Shown here: positions 35,295-42,105 of the stretch, piece after piece
Layout: each line of letters opens with the position of its first letter
Numbering within the stretch: the stretch's first letter is position 1
Assembly: GCF_000472785.1 (NCBI RefSeq)
Contig: NZ_AXAL01000019.1
Span: 1-64,000 of the forward strand
Reading direction: 5' to 3'
DNA: 64,000 nt
From: Mesorhizobium loti CJ3sym
Lineage (GTDB): Bacteria > Pseudomonadota > Alphaproteobacteria > Rhizobiales > Rhizobiaceae
The notes under the pieces: model-generated
The model's input: the letters and a program-made list of their open reading frames with translations, nothing else
Told to the model about the DNA's origin: nothing
Database searches by the model: none
Made by a program: the position numbers and the translations under genes

Positions 35295-36433
35295 TTTGCC
35301 CCTCGCGGCTTAGGTTCGAGGGGAAGTTCAGGTGTAGGAACGCCGGATCTACTGAAAGACGTGTGCGGGAAGATCGGGGGCTGAAGCGTCTGTGTTTCGT
35401 CGCGATTGCCGTCGTCGACAGGGCTCTTGACGATGCCGCGCGCGCCATAAGAGTTAGATTCTGTGTTAGATTCTAAGTTAAGGGCGCGATTTTCGCTTGC
35501 CGTGCAGTCGGTTAACCCCGGTTTGGGTTCCCGATAGCACGAGCCTCGGGTTCCCGATGGCACGATAGTGCGGGTTCCCGATAGCACGAGGCCGTCCACA
35601 GGTCTTCCTTGAGGAGACGGCTCAAAGGAGAGCAGAAGCCGGCCGCTGATTTCGACCTCGATGAACAGGGTGTACCCGGGCAGCGGCTGGCGTCTGACGA
35701 TGTCGCGCAGCTCGAAGGCAAACCGCTTGAAGGGTGAGAGGCTACCGGACTTCAGGTAGAGATGGCGGAAGTCGAAGCGCCAGCCAGCGCGCTGTCGTCC
35801 GCCATGCTTGCGCACGAGCCGATAGAGCCAGCGGTCGAGCCCGCCCGTCAGCGAAAAGTAGTCGCGGTCGATGGTGAGCACGAGGGCATCGTCGAGGACC
35901 GCCTGGTAGAACCAGTCGGGGACGATCAGCTCGATGCCGGCGGGACGCCCGCGCCGATCCCTGCGCTCGACCCACTCGTTGATCCAGGAGAAGCGGTGCC
36001 GACGACCCTGCGCGGGCTGGCGGATCGTCGTCGCCACCGTTGTCGATTGCAGGCGATCGAGCGCCGCCTTCAGGCGCTGGTAGTCGCGCGCGCCGACGCC
36101 GCGTCCGATGAAGGTGAGAATTTCGTAGGGCGTCGCCGCCATGAGACGCGACGTGCGCAGTCCGGCGTCGCGCGCCTCGACGATCTGGCTGGCTGCCCAG
36201 ATCAGGATATCGGCGTCCCATATGGTTGCCATGCCGTGTTCGGGGACGGCTTCGACGCGGATGACAACGTCCCCGGCGGAGAAGTCGATGGGCTGTATCC
36301 GATGGGATTTGGAGAGGCTGAAGAACGGATAGGCCATGAGATCCTGCGTGTCTCGGGGTGCGAGATCCCTGCCGCGCGCACGGAACAGTTCGAGTTGTCC
36401 GCGTTCCGACAGGGGGCGACGGCGCACCGGCAT
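35291..36433 (-). CDS. repA: replication initiator RepA-like protein
   Basis: A 380-residue initiator of the family annotated as replication initiator protein A in alphaproteobacteria. The winged-helix core spans about residues 30-270 (FFSLSKSHRIQPIDF, LMAATPYEILTFIGRG, DYFSLTGGLDRWLYRLVRKHGG, LSPFKRFAFELRDIVRR). The region after about residue 280 is Ser/Thr/Gly-rich and overlaps three direct repeats (35525-35590) that look like iterons. The ATG at 36433 fits. It heads an operon with parA, RHH, DUF2840, traF, and lies just after the AlpA-like gene. Confidence 0.9.
   Translation of the reverse strand: MPVRRRPLSERGQLELFRARGRDLAPRDTQDLMAYPFFSLSKSHRIQPIDFSAGDVVIRVEAVPEHGMATIWDADILIWAASQIVEARDAGLRTSRLMAATPYEILTFIGRGVGARDYQRLKAALDRLQSTTVATTIRQPAQGRRHRFSWINEWVERRDRRGRPAGIELIVPDWFYQAVLDDALVLTIDRDYFSLTGGLDRWLYRLVRKHGGRQRAGWRFDFRHLYLKSGSLSPFKRFAFELRDIVRRQPLPGYTLFIEVEISGRLLLSFEPSPQGRPVDGLVLSGTRTIVPSGTRGSCYREPKPGLTDCTASENRALNLESNTESNSYGARGIVKSPVDDGNRDETQTLQPPIFPHTSFSRSGVPTPELPLEPKPRGAK
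35525..35590. repeat. three iteron-like direct repeats inside repA
   Basis: Three copies of a 19-base unit, GGGTTCCCGATAGCACGAG, at 35525-35543, 35548-35566 (two differences) and 35572-35590, with a period of 23-24 bases, about two helical turns. They lie within the low-complexity C-terminal part of repA. Their spacing and location beside an initiator gene fit iterons bound by RepA. Confidence 0.65.
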
Positions 36434-36453
36434 TGAGGAAACCGGCGCGACGG

Positions 36454-36735
36454 TCAGCGGGCGTGACGGCTGGCAACGACGGGCGTCACGGCCTCATGGC
36501 GCTTTGCGGGGAGAACAGTGCCGCGGGGATCGGAGGTCGAAGTAACGGCGCCCCGGTCTGCCCAGGCCTGCAGGTCGTCGATCGCGTAGACGACGCGCCC
36601 GCCGAGCTTTCGATAGGATGGGCCGGTCCCGTAGGTCCGGTGTTTCTCCAGGGTGCGGCCGGACAGACCCAGGAATCGAGCAGCTTCGGGAGTACGCAGA
36701 AAGCGTGGCGGCAAGCCGGTGAGGTTGGCGGACAT
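36454..36735 (-). CDS. AlpA/excisionase-like HTH protein, RdfS candidate
   Basis: A 93-residue DNA-binding protein with a MerR-type winged helix (RFLRTPEAARFLGLSGRTLE, then YRKLGGRVVYAIDDLQAWAD). In the M. loti symbiosis island, rdfS encodes a protein of this size and fold that acts as recombination directionality factor for excision, and it lies at the head of the operon leading to traF and the relaxase. The same order is seen here: this gene, repA, parA, traF, relaxase. The fseA-like activator gene sits immediately upstream. RdfS function is inferred from size, fold and position. Confidence 0.8.
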   Translation of the reverse strand: MSANLTGLPPRFLRTPEAARFLGLSGRTLEKHRTYGTGPSYRKLGGRVVYAIDDLQAWADRGAVTSTSDPRGTVLPAKRHEAVTPVVASRHAR

Positions 36736-36873
36736 GATCGGGCCTCCGTGGGTTCATTGAGGCCGCTGGCGATCAGCGGCGGACGAAGGCCACGGTGGCG
36801 GAGAGGCGCCGCGAGGGGGGATGGCGAAGAAGGGTGAGCTAAATTCGCACCCCAGTCGTTGCCGCGAAGCGTG

Positions 36874-37651
36874 TCAGGACTTGCGGCGATGGCGCAGAAG
36901 CTTGCGGTAGCCGCCGGCGATCATGGCGCGGCCGTCCTTGACGAGGTCTATGGTGCTGTCTCGAAGCGCCGAGGTCTTCCAGGAATCTGCTGCGACGCGC
37001 GGCGCGCCGTAGATGACGTTTGCGATCTCGCGGTAGCTCGCGCCGTTCATGCTGCCGTCGACGGCCTGCAGCATGTGGCGCAGCCTTCGGCGTTGCTGTG
37101 CCGTCAGGCGGGCATCGGGGAAAACGCGACGGCTATGCAGTGCGCGCCAGAGCCGCGTCACGGCCTCGATGCGATCGAGACCGTCGGCGTCAAGCGGAAC
37201 AAGGGCCGCCAGCGGCTTATCGAGCCGCGCATCGCCAAGCACCAGAAGGCGGATGGCTGCGGCACCCTTGCCGTGCACAATGCTCAGCCCCTCCGGGCCT
37301 AACTGCGCGTTGCCGAGATCGAGATCAGGTGGCGCAAAGCCTTCCAAGCCCGGCAATGGCAATGGCGGGATCGCCGTGAGCATGATGGTGCCCGGATCGG
37401 ATTCCGGCACCCAAAACACCGTTGTCTTGATGGCACTGAAAGTCGGGTCGACAGAGAAATCGAAGCCCCCAGCGCATTCGCACCATGTTCATCAGGCGCT
37501 CACGGTGCGCGTCGGGACGTTCAGATTCAGCGTAGTCGCGCTGATAGTCGGCGTTGCGGCGCAACCATTCCCAGGCGAGATCCGCGGCGACGAGGTCGTC
37601 GAGATAGTCGTACGTCGACGAGGATCGCCACTGTGATGTGTCCGGCCGCAT
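36874..37651 (-). CDS. fseA: FseA-like excision activator (DUF6499-DUF2285) made by +1 programmed frameshift
   Basis: Two overlapping frames encode one protein. The first, from ATG 37651, is DUF6499 (RPDTSQWRSSSTYDYLDDLV, WEWLRRNADYQRDYAE). The second, ending at 36874, is DUF2285 (SDPGTIMLTAIPPLPLPG, RLTAQQRRRLRHMLQAVDGS, SYREIANVIYG). They join perfectly by +1 slippage at UUU-C (37441-37438), giving RPDFSAIKTTVFWVPESD and a 258-residue product. This equals msi172-msi171 of ICEMlSymR7A, where tRNA-Phe slips from UUU to UUC to make FseA, activator of rdfS. The adjacent RdfS-like gene fits this role. A pseudogene is the weaker alternative. Confidence 0.85.
37436..37444 (-). other. +1 programmed ribosomal frameshift site
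   Basis: On the minus strand the message reads GAC UUU CAG. Slipping one base from UUU to UUC (37440-37438) moves the ribosome from the DUF6499 frame into the DUF2285 frame. This is the slip described for fseA in M. loti R7A. Frame arithmetic from both ATG 37651 and the DUF2285 frame places the junction exactly here. Confidence 0.8.
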
Positions 37652-37668
37652 CAGTGTCCTCCAGGCGT

Positions 37669-37685
37669 GCATGTCTCGTACATGC
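37669..37685. promoter_or_regulatory. 17-bp inverted repeat just upstream of fseA-like gene
   Basis: GCATGT and ACATGC arms (6 bases each, perfect) around CTCGT, 18-34 bases upstream of the fseA-like ATG. Its position in the promoter-leader suggests an operator. It differs in sequence from the two GATGCG-type repeats nearby, so a different regulator may bind. Confidence 0.4.
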
Positions 37686-37742
37686 TGGGAGCGACACGAT
37701 TGCCGGATGGAAAGACCTCGGGAAGCCCTCGCGTGGACAACG

Positions 37743-37765
37743 CGCGATGCGGGCGCCGCATCGCG
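37743..37765. promoter_or_regulatory. GATGCG-N5-CGCATC operator-like palindrome upstream of fseA
   Basis: A 23-base perfect palindrome (10-base arms, 3-base centre) whose core GATGCG-N5-CGCATC at 37746-37762 recurs at 38129-38145. It lies 95-111 bases upstream of the fseA-like start and 7 bases past the stop of the QseM-like gene, so it could be an operator, a terminator stem, or both. There is no U-run after it. Confidence 0.5.
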
Positions 37766-37771
37766 GTCGAG

Positions 37772-38035
37772 TTAGTGACGGCCCTCGCGGACAAGCTTGC
37801 GGTAGCCGTGCTCTGTCATCCAGCGTGCGCGGGCAAGATGGGCGTCGTAGACGCGGCGGGCTCGTTCGGGTTCGAGGTCAGCAGCTAAACCAAAGAGGAT
37901 CGAGACCGCCTCGTGCCAGTCGGCACCGTCCGCCGCCGCGTCAAGCAGGCGAATATACAGCTTCATGTGCTCGCGATCGTACCTGGTGATCTCTTGGCTC
38001 TCTGGTGGCCGGTCCAGAAACGCTTCTTGTGTCAC
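37772..38035 (-). CDS. stand-alone DUF2285 protein, QseM-like antiactivator candidate
   Basis: An 87-residue protein with DUF2285 features (ITRYDREHMKLYIRLLDAAA, YRKLVREGRH), starting with GTG at 38035 after GGGAG. In M. loti R7A the small DUF2285 protein QseM binds and blocks both TraR and FseA, keeping transfer off. The C-terminus YRKLVREGR resembles the end of the fseA-like DUF2285 part (YRKLLRHRR), as expected if one mimics the other. It lies just upstream of the fseA-like gene and downstream of an XRE gene, reminiscent of QseC-QseM. The functional role is inference. Confidence 0.75.
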   Translation of the reverse strand: MTQEAFLDRPPESQEITRYDREHMKLYIRLLDAAADGADWHEAVSILFGLAADLEPERARRVYDAHLARARWMTEHGYRKLVREGRH

Positions 38036-38128
38036 GCCGATCTCCCGCAGCCAGTCATCGCAGCGTCTGCATCATTGTTAGCAGTATCGGCTGGCAGGTG
38101 AACGCGCGAGTGCACGAAGGCATCAGGT

Positions 38129-38145
38129 GATGCGCACGGCGCATC
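38129..38145. promoter_or_regulatory. GATGCG-N5-CGCATC operator-like repeat upstream of QseM-like gene
   Basis: GATGCG and CGCATC perfect arms around CACGG. It lies 94-110 bases upstream of the QseM-like start, practically the same distance as the matching repeat before the fseA-like start. Shared half-sites, spacer length and distance suggest one regulator controls both genes. Confidence 0.5.
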
Positions 38146-38166
38146 GCCGCGCCGGTCCGTGAGAGG

Positions 38167-38421
38167 CTAGGACGAACCGGGGGAATCGATCTTCGCACGA
38201 ACAAGCATCACTCCTTCCCCTTGGTCGGAGGACAGAAAGACGATACCGCTGTTCTCAAGGGTCCGGCGCACCTGATCGCGTGTCGTCTCGTACACCTTGA
38301 AGTCGTTCTCGGACTCAAGGCGCTTCAACGCGGTCAGCGATACCAGGGCCTTCTCAGCGAGCGTCTCCTGCGTCCAACCAAGCAACGCGCGCGCGGCCCG
38401 CGTCTGTCGGGCGGTGATCAT
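38167..38421 (-). CDS. XRE-family regulator, 84 aa (QseC-like position)
   Basis: An 84-residue HTH protein (ITARQTRAARALLGWTQETL, EKALVSLTALKRLESEND) with the short C-terminal tail SGIVFLSSDQGEGVMLV. AGGAGG lies about 10 bases upstream of ATG 38421. It precedes the QseM-like gene by 131 bases. In M. loti R7A a small XRE protein, QseC, controls qseM; this gene is a candidate equivalent, although here both genes run in the same direction. An imperfect inverted repeat upstream (38458-38483) may be its own operator. Confidence 0.85.
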   Translation of the reverse strand: MITARQTRAARALLGWTQETLAEKALVSLTALKRLESENDFKVYETTRDQVRRTLENSGIVFLSSDQGEGVMLVRAKIDSPGSS

Positions 38422-38457
38422 GCATGACCACCTCCTACAGACCTAAATGCGCACGCC

Positions 38458-38483
38458 AGAACTACGGCTAAAATAGTCGTTCT
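38458..38483. promoter_or_regulatory. imperfect inverted repeat upstream of the XRE gene
   Basis: AGAACTAC and AGTCGTTCT arms form a 26-base imperfect palindrome 37 bases before the XRE start, overlapping an AT-rich stretch that could be the minus-10 region. Position fits autoregulation by the XRE protein. Confidence 0.4.
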
Positions 38484-38570
38484 TTGGTGATATAGCGAGA
38501 GAAAAGTGCCGCGCGGAGCTGGCCTTGGGGAATTAAGCCCGAACTGATTCGGTCGCCCGGAAAGGGCTTG

Positions 38571-38597
38571 GCCCCGCCCGGTGTGTCCGGGCGGGGC
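38571..38597. terminator. strong hairpin after the DUF736 gene
   Basis: GCCCCGCCCGG and its exact complement flank a 5-base loop, 14 bases after the stop of the DUF736 gene on the minus strand. An 11-bp GC-only stem would end or stabilise the transcript. No U-run follows on either strand, so it may be a processing or pause structure rather than a classical terminator. Confidence 0.5.
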
Positions 38598-38611
38598 GTT
38601 GCTCAGGCGGC

Positions 38612-38935
38612 TCAGTCGCCGTTGCGGCGGCTGGGGCGGGACCAGATGAGGCTGAAGCCTTCGCCTTCCTCGTCGTCGAAGAGGTTGGCGTAGATCGGAG
38701 CGTTGAAGCTCGGGTCATCGAGCTTGAGGCCGAGGTAGTCGCGGCCCTCGTTGGAGGTTTTGGACCAGGCGGCGCCGATCTCGGCGCGGCCCACGAAGAC
38801 GCGGTGGCTTGGGGCGTTCTCGCCGACCTGGCGGCTCTCGGGGACGATGCGGACGTTCTTGGTCTGAAGGCTCAGGGTGACGATTTCGCCGGTGAATTCG
38901 TTGCCGGACTTTTTGAAGGTGCCGATGGTCGCCAT
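38612..38935 (-). CDS. DUF736 protein, 107 aa (second copy)
   Basis: A 107-residue DUF736 protein (MATIGTFKKSGNEFTGEIVT, PSHRVFVGRAEIGAAW, GFSLIWSRPSRRNGD). It is closer to the family consensus than the copy at 32969-33307. GGAGAA precedes the ATG. It is a lone gene with non-coding sequence upstream and a strong hairpin downstream, suggesting its own high-level transcript. Its biochemical role is unknown. Confidence 0.92.
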   Translation of the reverse strand: MATIGTFKKSGNEFTGEIVTLSLQTKNVRIVPESRQVGENAPSHRVFVGRAEIGAAWSKTSNEGRDYLGLKLDDPSFNAPIYANLFDDEEGEGFSLIWSRPSRRNGD

Positions 38936-39523
38936 GGTAGTTCTCCTTGATCTCTGCTTCGAGCCCGCACCATTGCGGCCTCGATGGCGATCGGCAGGCC
39001 GGAGGCGATCGACGCGGCATCGCTTGCGACCGCAGCGTCAGCGGAGGATGGCAGCCAGGCGACTTTGTTGTCTCGCGAGGAATGACGGCACAGCCGGCAG
39101 GGGAAGAAAGTCGATCGGCGCCATTGCCGCATAGGCGGTCGAGGCGTAGCCGACCTTCGGTCAGATCAGGCCATTGATGAGGCCGTTTTGGAGCGGTCGA
39201 CCTGTCAGAGGACCTCAAGCGAGAACGTGGCGACCGACGTTCACTTCGAATAACCGGCGCTGCTCTACAGCGCTCAGCCCGCCTTTCGACCATATCCGCG
39301 ATGTCAGCGGAATGAGCCTCCCAGGGAGAGGACCGCCATTGCATCTGCGATCGACAGCCGCTCGAGGTCGTCATGGCGGTCAATGCCAGACGGGGTACTG
39401 CTCGGATCTGTGCCGTGGGGTGGGAACCCTTTGGGCTTCAACGCTCTGTCCGTGACCCTGACGCTGCGAGGAGCGGCTTGGTAGTGATCCTCGCCGTCCT
39501 GGCCCTCAAGCTCCGGATGGCGC
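38936..39523. other. region with decayed coding fragments
   Basis: About 590 bases with no intact gene. On the minus strand, short protein-like stretches in different frames can be read, for example AYAAMAPIDFLPLPAVPSFL ending near 39050 and LSAVEQRRLFEVNVGRHVLA ending near 39220. They look like ends of one or two broken genes, but I cannot name them. The promoter of the DUF736 gene lies at the left end. Confidence 0.4.
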
Positions 39524-39964
39524 CTAGTCGCGAGCGACGCCTCGCATGGCTAGCTCGGGCGGTGCCACAGCCAGCAACCGAACCCAAGCGGCAATGCCTA
39601 CGGTGATCGCGCCCACGATCGAGAAAGCGATTTGCCAGCCCACGGACGGCACAGCGAGCGTCGCAAGACCATGTGTCGCGTGATAGCCGGCGACCGATGC
39701 TGGTGCGGCAAAGAGGAGCGCGACCGCAAGACGAGCCCAGACCGGGCGAACGAATGTGAAGGTGAAGTGGCCGACCGCGAGCGTCGCGCCAGCGGTGGCG
39801 ATGCCGACGATGAACGCGCCGATCGGACCGGCTCCGGTGCCGTAGGCCCACACGCCCGTAGTCACGCCTACGAAGAACGGAAGCGCGTAGACAGCGAGCG
39901 TGAACAGGAGCCAGCAAAGGAATCCGATGCCGGCGATGCAAAGGAGGATGCCGAGGAAGATCAT
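39524..39964 (-). CDS. conserved membrane protein, 146 aa
   Basis: A 146-residue integral membrane protein with four to five hydrophobic helices (IFLGILLCIAGIGFLCWLLF, YALPFFVGVTTGVWAYGTG, ARLAVALLFAAPASVAGY, IAFSIVGAITVGIAAWV). I start at ATG 39964, preceded by GGAG; the upstream extension reads as non-coding. Small membrane proteins like this occur regularly beside the DUF736 and DUF2493 genes of alphaproteobacterial elements. A role in surface exclusion or maintenance could be guessed but is not shown. Confidence 0.75.
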   Translation of the reverse strand: MIFLGILLCIAGIGFLCWLLFTLAVYALPFFVGVTTGVWAYGTGAGPIGAFIVGIATAGATLAVGHFTFTFVRPVWARLAVALLFAAPASVAGYHATHGLATLAVPSVGWQIAFSIVGAITVGIAAWVRLLAVAPPELAMRGVARD

Positions 39965-40103
39965 GGTGGTGGTCTCCGTGAGAAAAGGTCTGACGGTCGC
40001 GCCTCCACAACCACCACGGCGCAGTTTGAAGCATAGCCGAAGATGAGCGGCGGTGGGAGCGGAAATCCGGCAGGACTTTCGCTCCCGCGGCGAGGCTGCC
40101 CCG

Positions 40104-40271
40104 TCAGGGGGCGAAAGGATCGAACTCGTGGACGATGGCGGCCGTATCGCCGTCGTATTCACTGGCGGGCATGACGCCGAGGCTGCCGTCGCCGGCCTGA
40201 AAGATGATGATATTGACCATGAGGGTTGCGGCGAGGCTGAAGGCGAAGGCGTGAGCGTCGTTGAGTGACAT
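40104..40271 (-). CDS. small hypothetical protein, 55 aa
   Basis: A 55-residue protein from ATG 40271 with one hydrophobic stretch (FAFSLAATLMVNIIIFQAGD) and an acidic end (EYDGDTAAIVHEFDPFAP). A frame open to 40349 adds only non-coding-like residues. It lies between the membrane protein and the DUF2493 gene, where such small genes recur in related elements. Function unknown. Confidence 0.55.
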   Translation of the reverse strand: MSLNDAHAFAFSLAATLMVNIIIFQAGDGSLGVMPASEYDGDTAAIVHEFDPFAP

Positions 40272-40567
40272 TGTTCCGGCTCCTGTTTTGGAGGCGGGAG
40301 ACCATCCCCCGCGCGACAGGCGCCCGATGTGTCCGGTCCATGGCCGCAATCACCGCAGGGGCGAAGCCTCAAGGCCGCACGCTCGCGTAGCGGACCCTTT
40401 ACGGGTTGATGGCGTCAGGCCATGGGCCGGACCAAGGATCAGCGCTATTTGGAAGCGGGGGTGGTGTTCCCTTGCCCAGGAGCCGTTGTCACGAGCCCTG
40501 AAGCCCATTGCCCTTCTGCAATCGGCGCGGGGTATGGTCGGTCGGATCGTTCTGGAGGATTGGTGTG

Positions 40568-40777
40568 ATGGCAGAATTCAAGGATCGTGATCTGCACCTG
40601 GTGCAGAAGGCGTTGGCCATCGCAGTGCTGGCGATCGCGCGACACCCGGGGCCGTTTCAGTCAGCATCGGATCAAAGCGAAATGAAAGCGCTGTTGGATC
40701 AGCTGATCGATGGCGATGTGGAACTGGAGCACTATGCACGCGCTGCCCGTATCGCGGTGACGGGAAAAGCTGACTGA
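40568..40777 (+). CDS. small hypothetical protein, 69 aa, opposite strand to its neighbours
   Basis: A 69-residue, mostly helical protein (LVQKALAIAVLAIARHPGP, MKALLDQLIDGDVELEHYAR) starting with ATG 40568 after GGAGG. It is the only plus-strand gene between 16.5 and 46.9 kb, and convergent with DUF2493 (52-base gap). Codon pattern and ribosome-binding site support it. No family recognised. Confidence 0.6.
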   Translation: MAEFKDRDLHLVQKALAIAVLAIARHPGPFQSASDQSEMKALLDQLIDGDVELEHYARAARIAVTGKAD

Positions 40778-40829
40778 AAGCAGGTTTTCAGTGGAAATGT
40801 GATACGGCTTTGCGGAAATACAGCGGCGC

Positions 40830-41762
40830 TCACGCGCCGTCCTTCTTGCGGAAGTCGTGGGACTTGATGCCGAGCTTCCTCGCCTTGTCTGCGAGATTGT
40901 CCTGGATGCCGGTGCCCGGGAAGACGATGACGCCGATCGGCAGGATGTCTAGCATCGCATCGTTGCGTTTGAACGGCGCGGCCCGGCCGTGCTTGTCCCA
41001 GTCCGGGGCGAAGCCGATCTGGGGAACCTTGCGAGTGTCGGCCCATTTCGCGGCGATCAGTTCGGCGCCTCGGGGCGATTTGCCGTGGACCAGCACCATG
41101 TCGGGGTGCTTGGCATGGACCTTGTCGAGCACGTCCCAGATCAAGTTGTGGTCGTTGAAGTCGAGGCCGCCGGTCACGGCGATCTTTGGACCTGCCGGCA
41201 GCATCACTTCGGTGTCGGCCTTGCTCCGCGCGGCGAGGAAATCGCGGCTGTCGATCATCGCGGCGGTGAGATGGCGGTGGTTGACTATCGAGCCGGTGCG
41301 CGGACGCCAACTTGAGCCGGTGTGCTGCTCGTAGTGTTCGGCGGACTGGTCGCGCATAAGCTCGAAAGCGTTGCGCCGTTCGATCATGGTCTGGCCCTGG
41401 GCGGTGAGGTTCTCCAGTTCCACCGCCTTGATCTCGGTGCCGTCCTGTTCCCGCTGCAGGCGACGCTGGAACTGCTCGTTGTCATCAAGTTGCCGCTCGA
41501 TCCGCAGCACGGCGCGGTGGAAGACATTGGTGATGCTCCAGAGCAGGTCGTCGAGATCGGGTTCGAGGCGCGTGTCGGCCAGCGTGGCGATGACGGCGTC
41601 GAAGATGTCGGCCACGGCGCCGGCCACTTGTTCGCCATTGGGAAGTGGTCGCGGATCGGGCTCGTCGGCGAAGGGGCGCCAGCCATAGAGCTGAAGTTCG
41701 GTCAGGACGTGGTCGGTTGGGGATGCGGCGTGGTGTGGTTCGGTGTCGTCGTGCTCGCGCAT
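40830..41762 (-). CDS. DUF2493 (SLOG-like) protein, 310 aa
   Basis: A 310-residue protein. The N-terminal half is helical and polar (LQLYGWRPFADEPDPRPL is the usual start). The C-terminal half is the DUF2493 nucleotide-binding-like domain: KIAVTGGLDFNDHNLIWDVL, MVLVHGKSPRGAELIAAKWA, VIVFPGTGIQDNLADKARKL. DUF2493 belongs to the SLOG group, whose members bind nucleotide-derived ligands or process cytokinin-like substrates; its role on mobile elements is unknown. It is conserved in this backbone next to the Toprim gene. Confidence 0.9.
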   Translation of the reverse strand: MREHDDTEPHHAASPTDHVLTELQLYGWRPFADEPDPRPLPNGEQVAGAVADIFDAVIATLADTRLEPDLDDLLWSITNVFHRAVLRIERQLDDNEQFQRRLQREQDGTEIKAVELENLTAQGQTMIERRNAFELMRDQSAEHYEQHTGSSWRPRTGSIVNHRHLTAAMIDSRDFLAARSKADTEVMLPAGPKIAVTGGLDFNDHNLIWDVLDKVHAKHPDMVLVHGKSPRGAELIAAKWADTRKVPQIGFAPDWDKHGRAAPFKRNDAMLDILPIGVIVFPGTGIQDNLADKARKLGIKSHDFRKKDGA

Positions 41763-42105
41763 GGGATGCTCCCGTCGGTTTGACCGCGACCCCCGCGGCC
41801 TTCATGGCGACGAAAGCCCACAGGCGGGACGGCCCGGCACCCGGAGCGCAGCGGAGGGCCGGAGCGGTAGCGGAGGATGGCGACGGCCGGCTATTTTGGC
41901 TCGCGATGGAAAGGCGTGGCGCCTCGTCGCTGGCTTTCGCCAGCAATCTCCCGCCGCCGGAAAATAGTCGGTCGCCGCCATTGCCTGGCCGGGCCGCTTG
42001 TGGGCCCGATCGCCCTCTAGAAGGCCGGGTCGCGGCTCTCGACCGGCGGACCCGCATCCCTGCGAGGTCGTCGGGGGCGTGCGCCGCGCGCTTCCCCCCG
42101 CCGGC
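41763..42105. other. GC-rich intergenic region with nested inverted repeats
   Basis: About 340 bases with no supported gene. It contains an outer inverted repeat at 41879-41897 and 41961-41976 and an inner hairpin at 41929-41944 (listed separately). The rest is very GC-rich with short frames that look random. Confidence 0.5.
41879..41976. repeat. nested inverted repeats, possible oriT or regulatory structure
   Basis: The left arm GGCGACGGCCGGCTATTTT (41879-41897) pairs with the right arm AAAATAGTCGGTCGCC (41961-41976) apart from a short bulge. Between them GCTGGC-TTTC-GCCAGC (41929-41944) forms a perfect small hairpin. Such nested repeats in a long non-coding gap of a conjugative element may mark an origin of transfer; a structured leader of the DUF2493 transcript is the alternative. 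Confidence 0.4.

Noticed and set aside
36874..37651. Calling the DUF6499-DUF2285 gene a pseudogene
   Set aside because: The junction is exactly the UUU-C slip known for fseA, so programmed frameshifting explains it better than decay.
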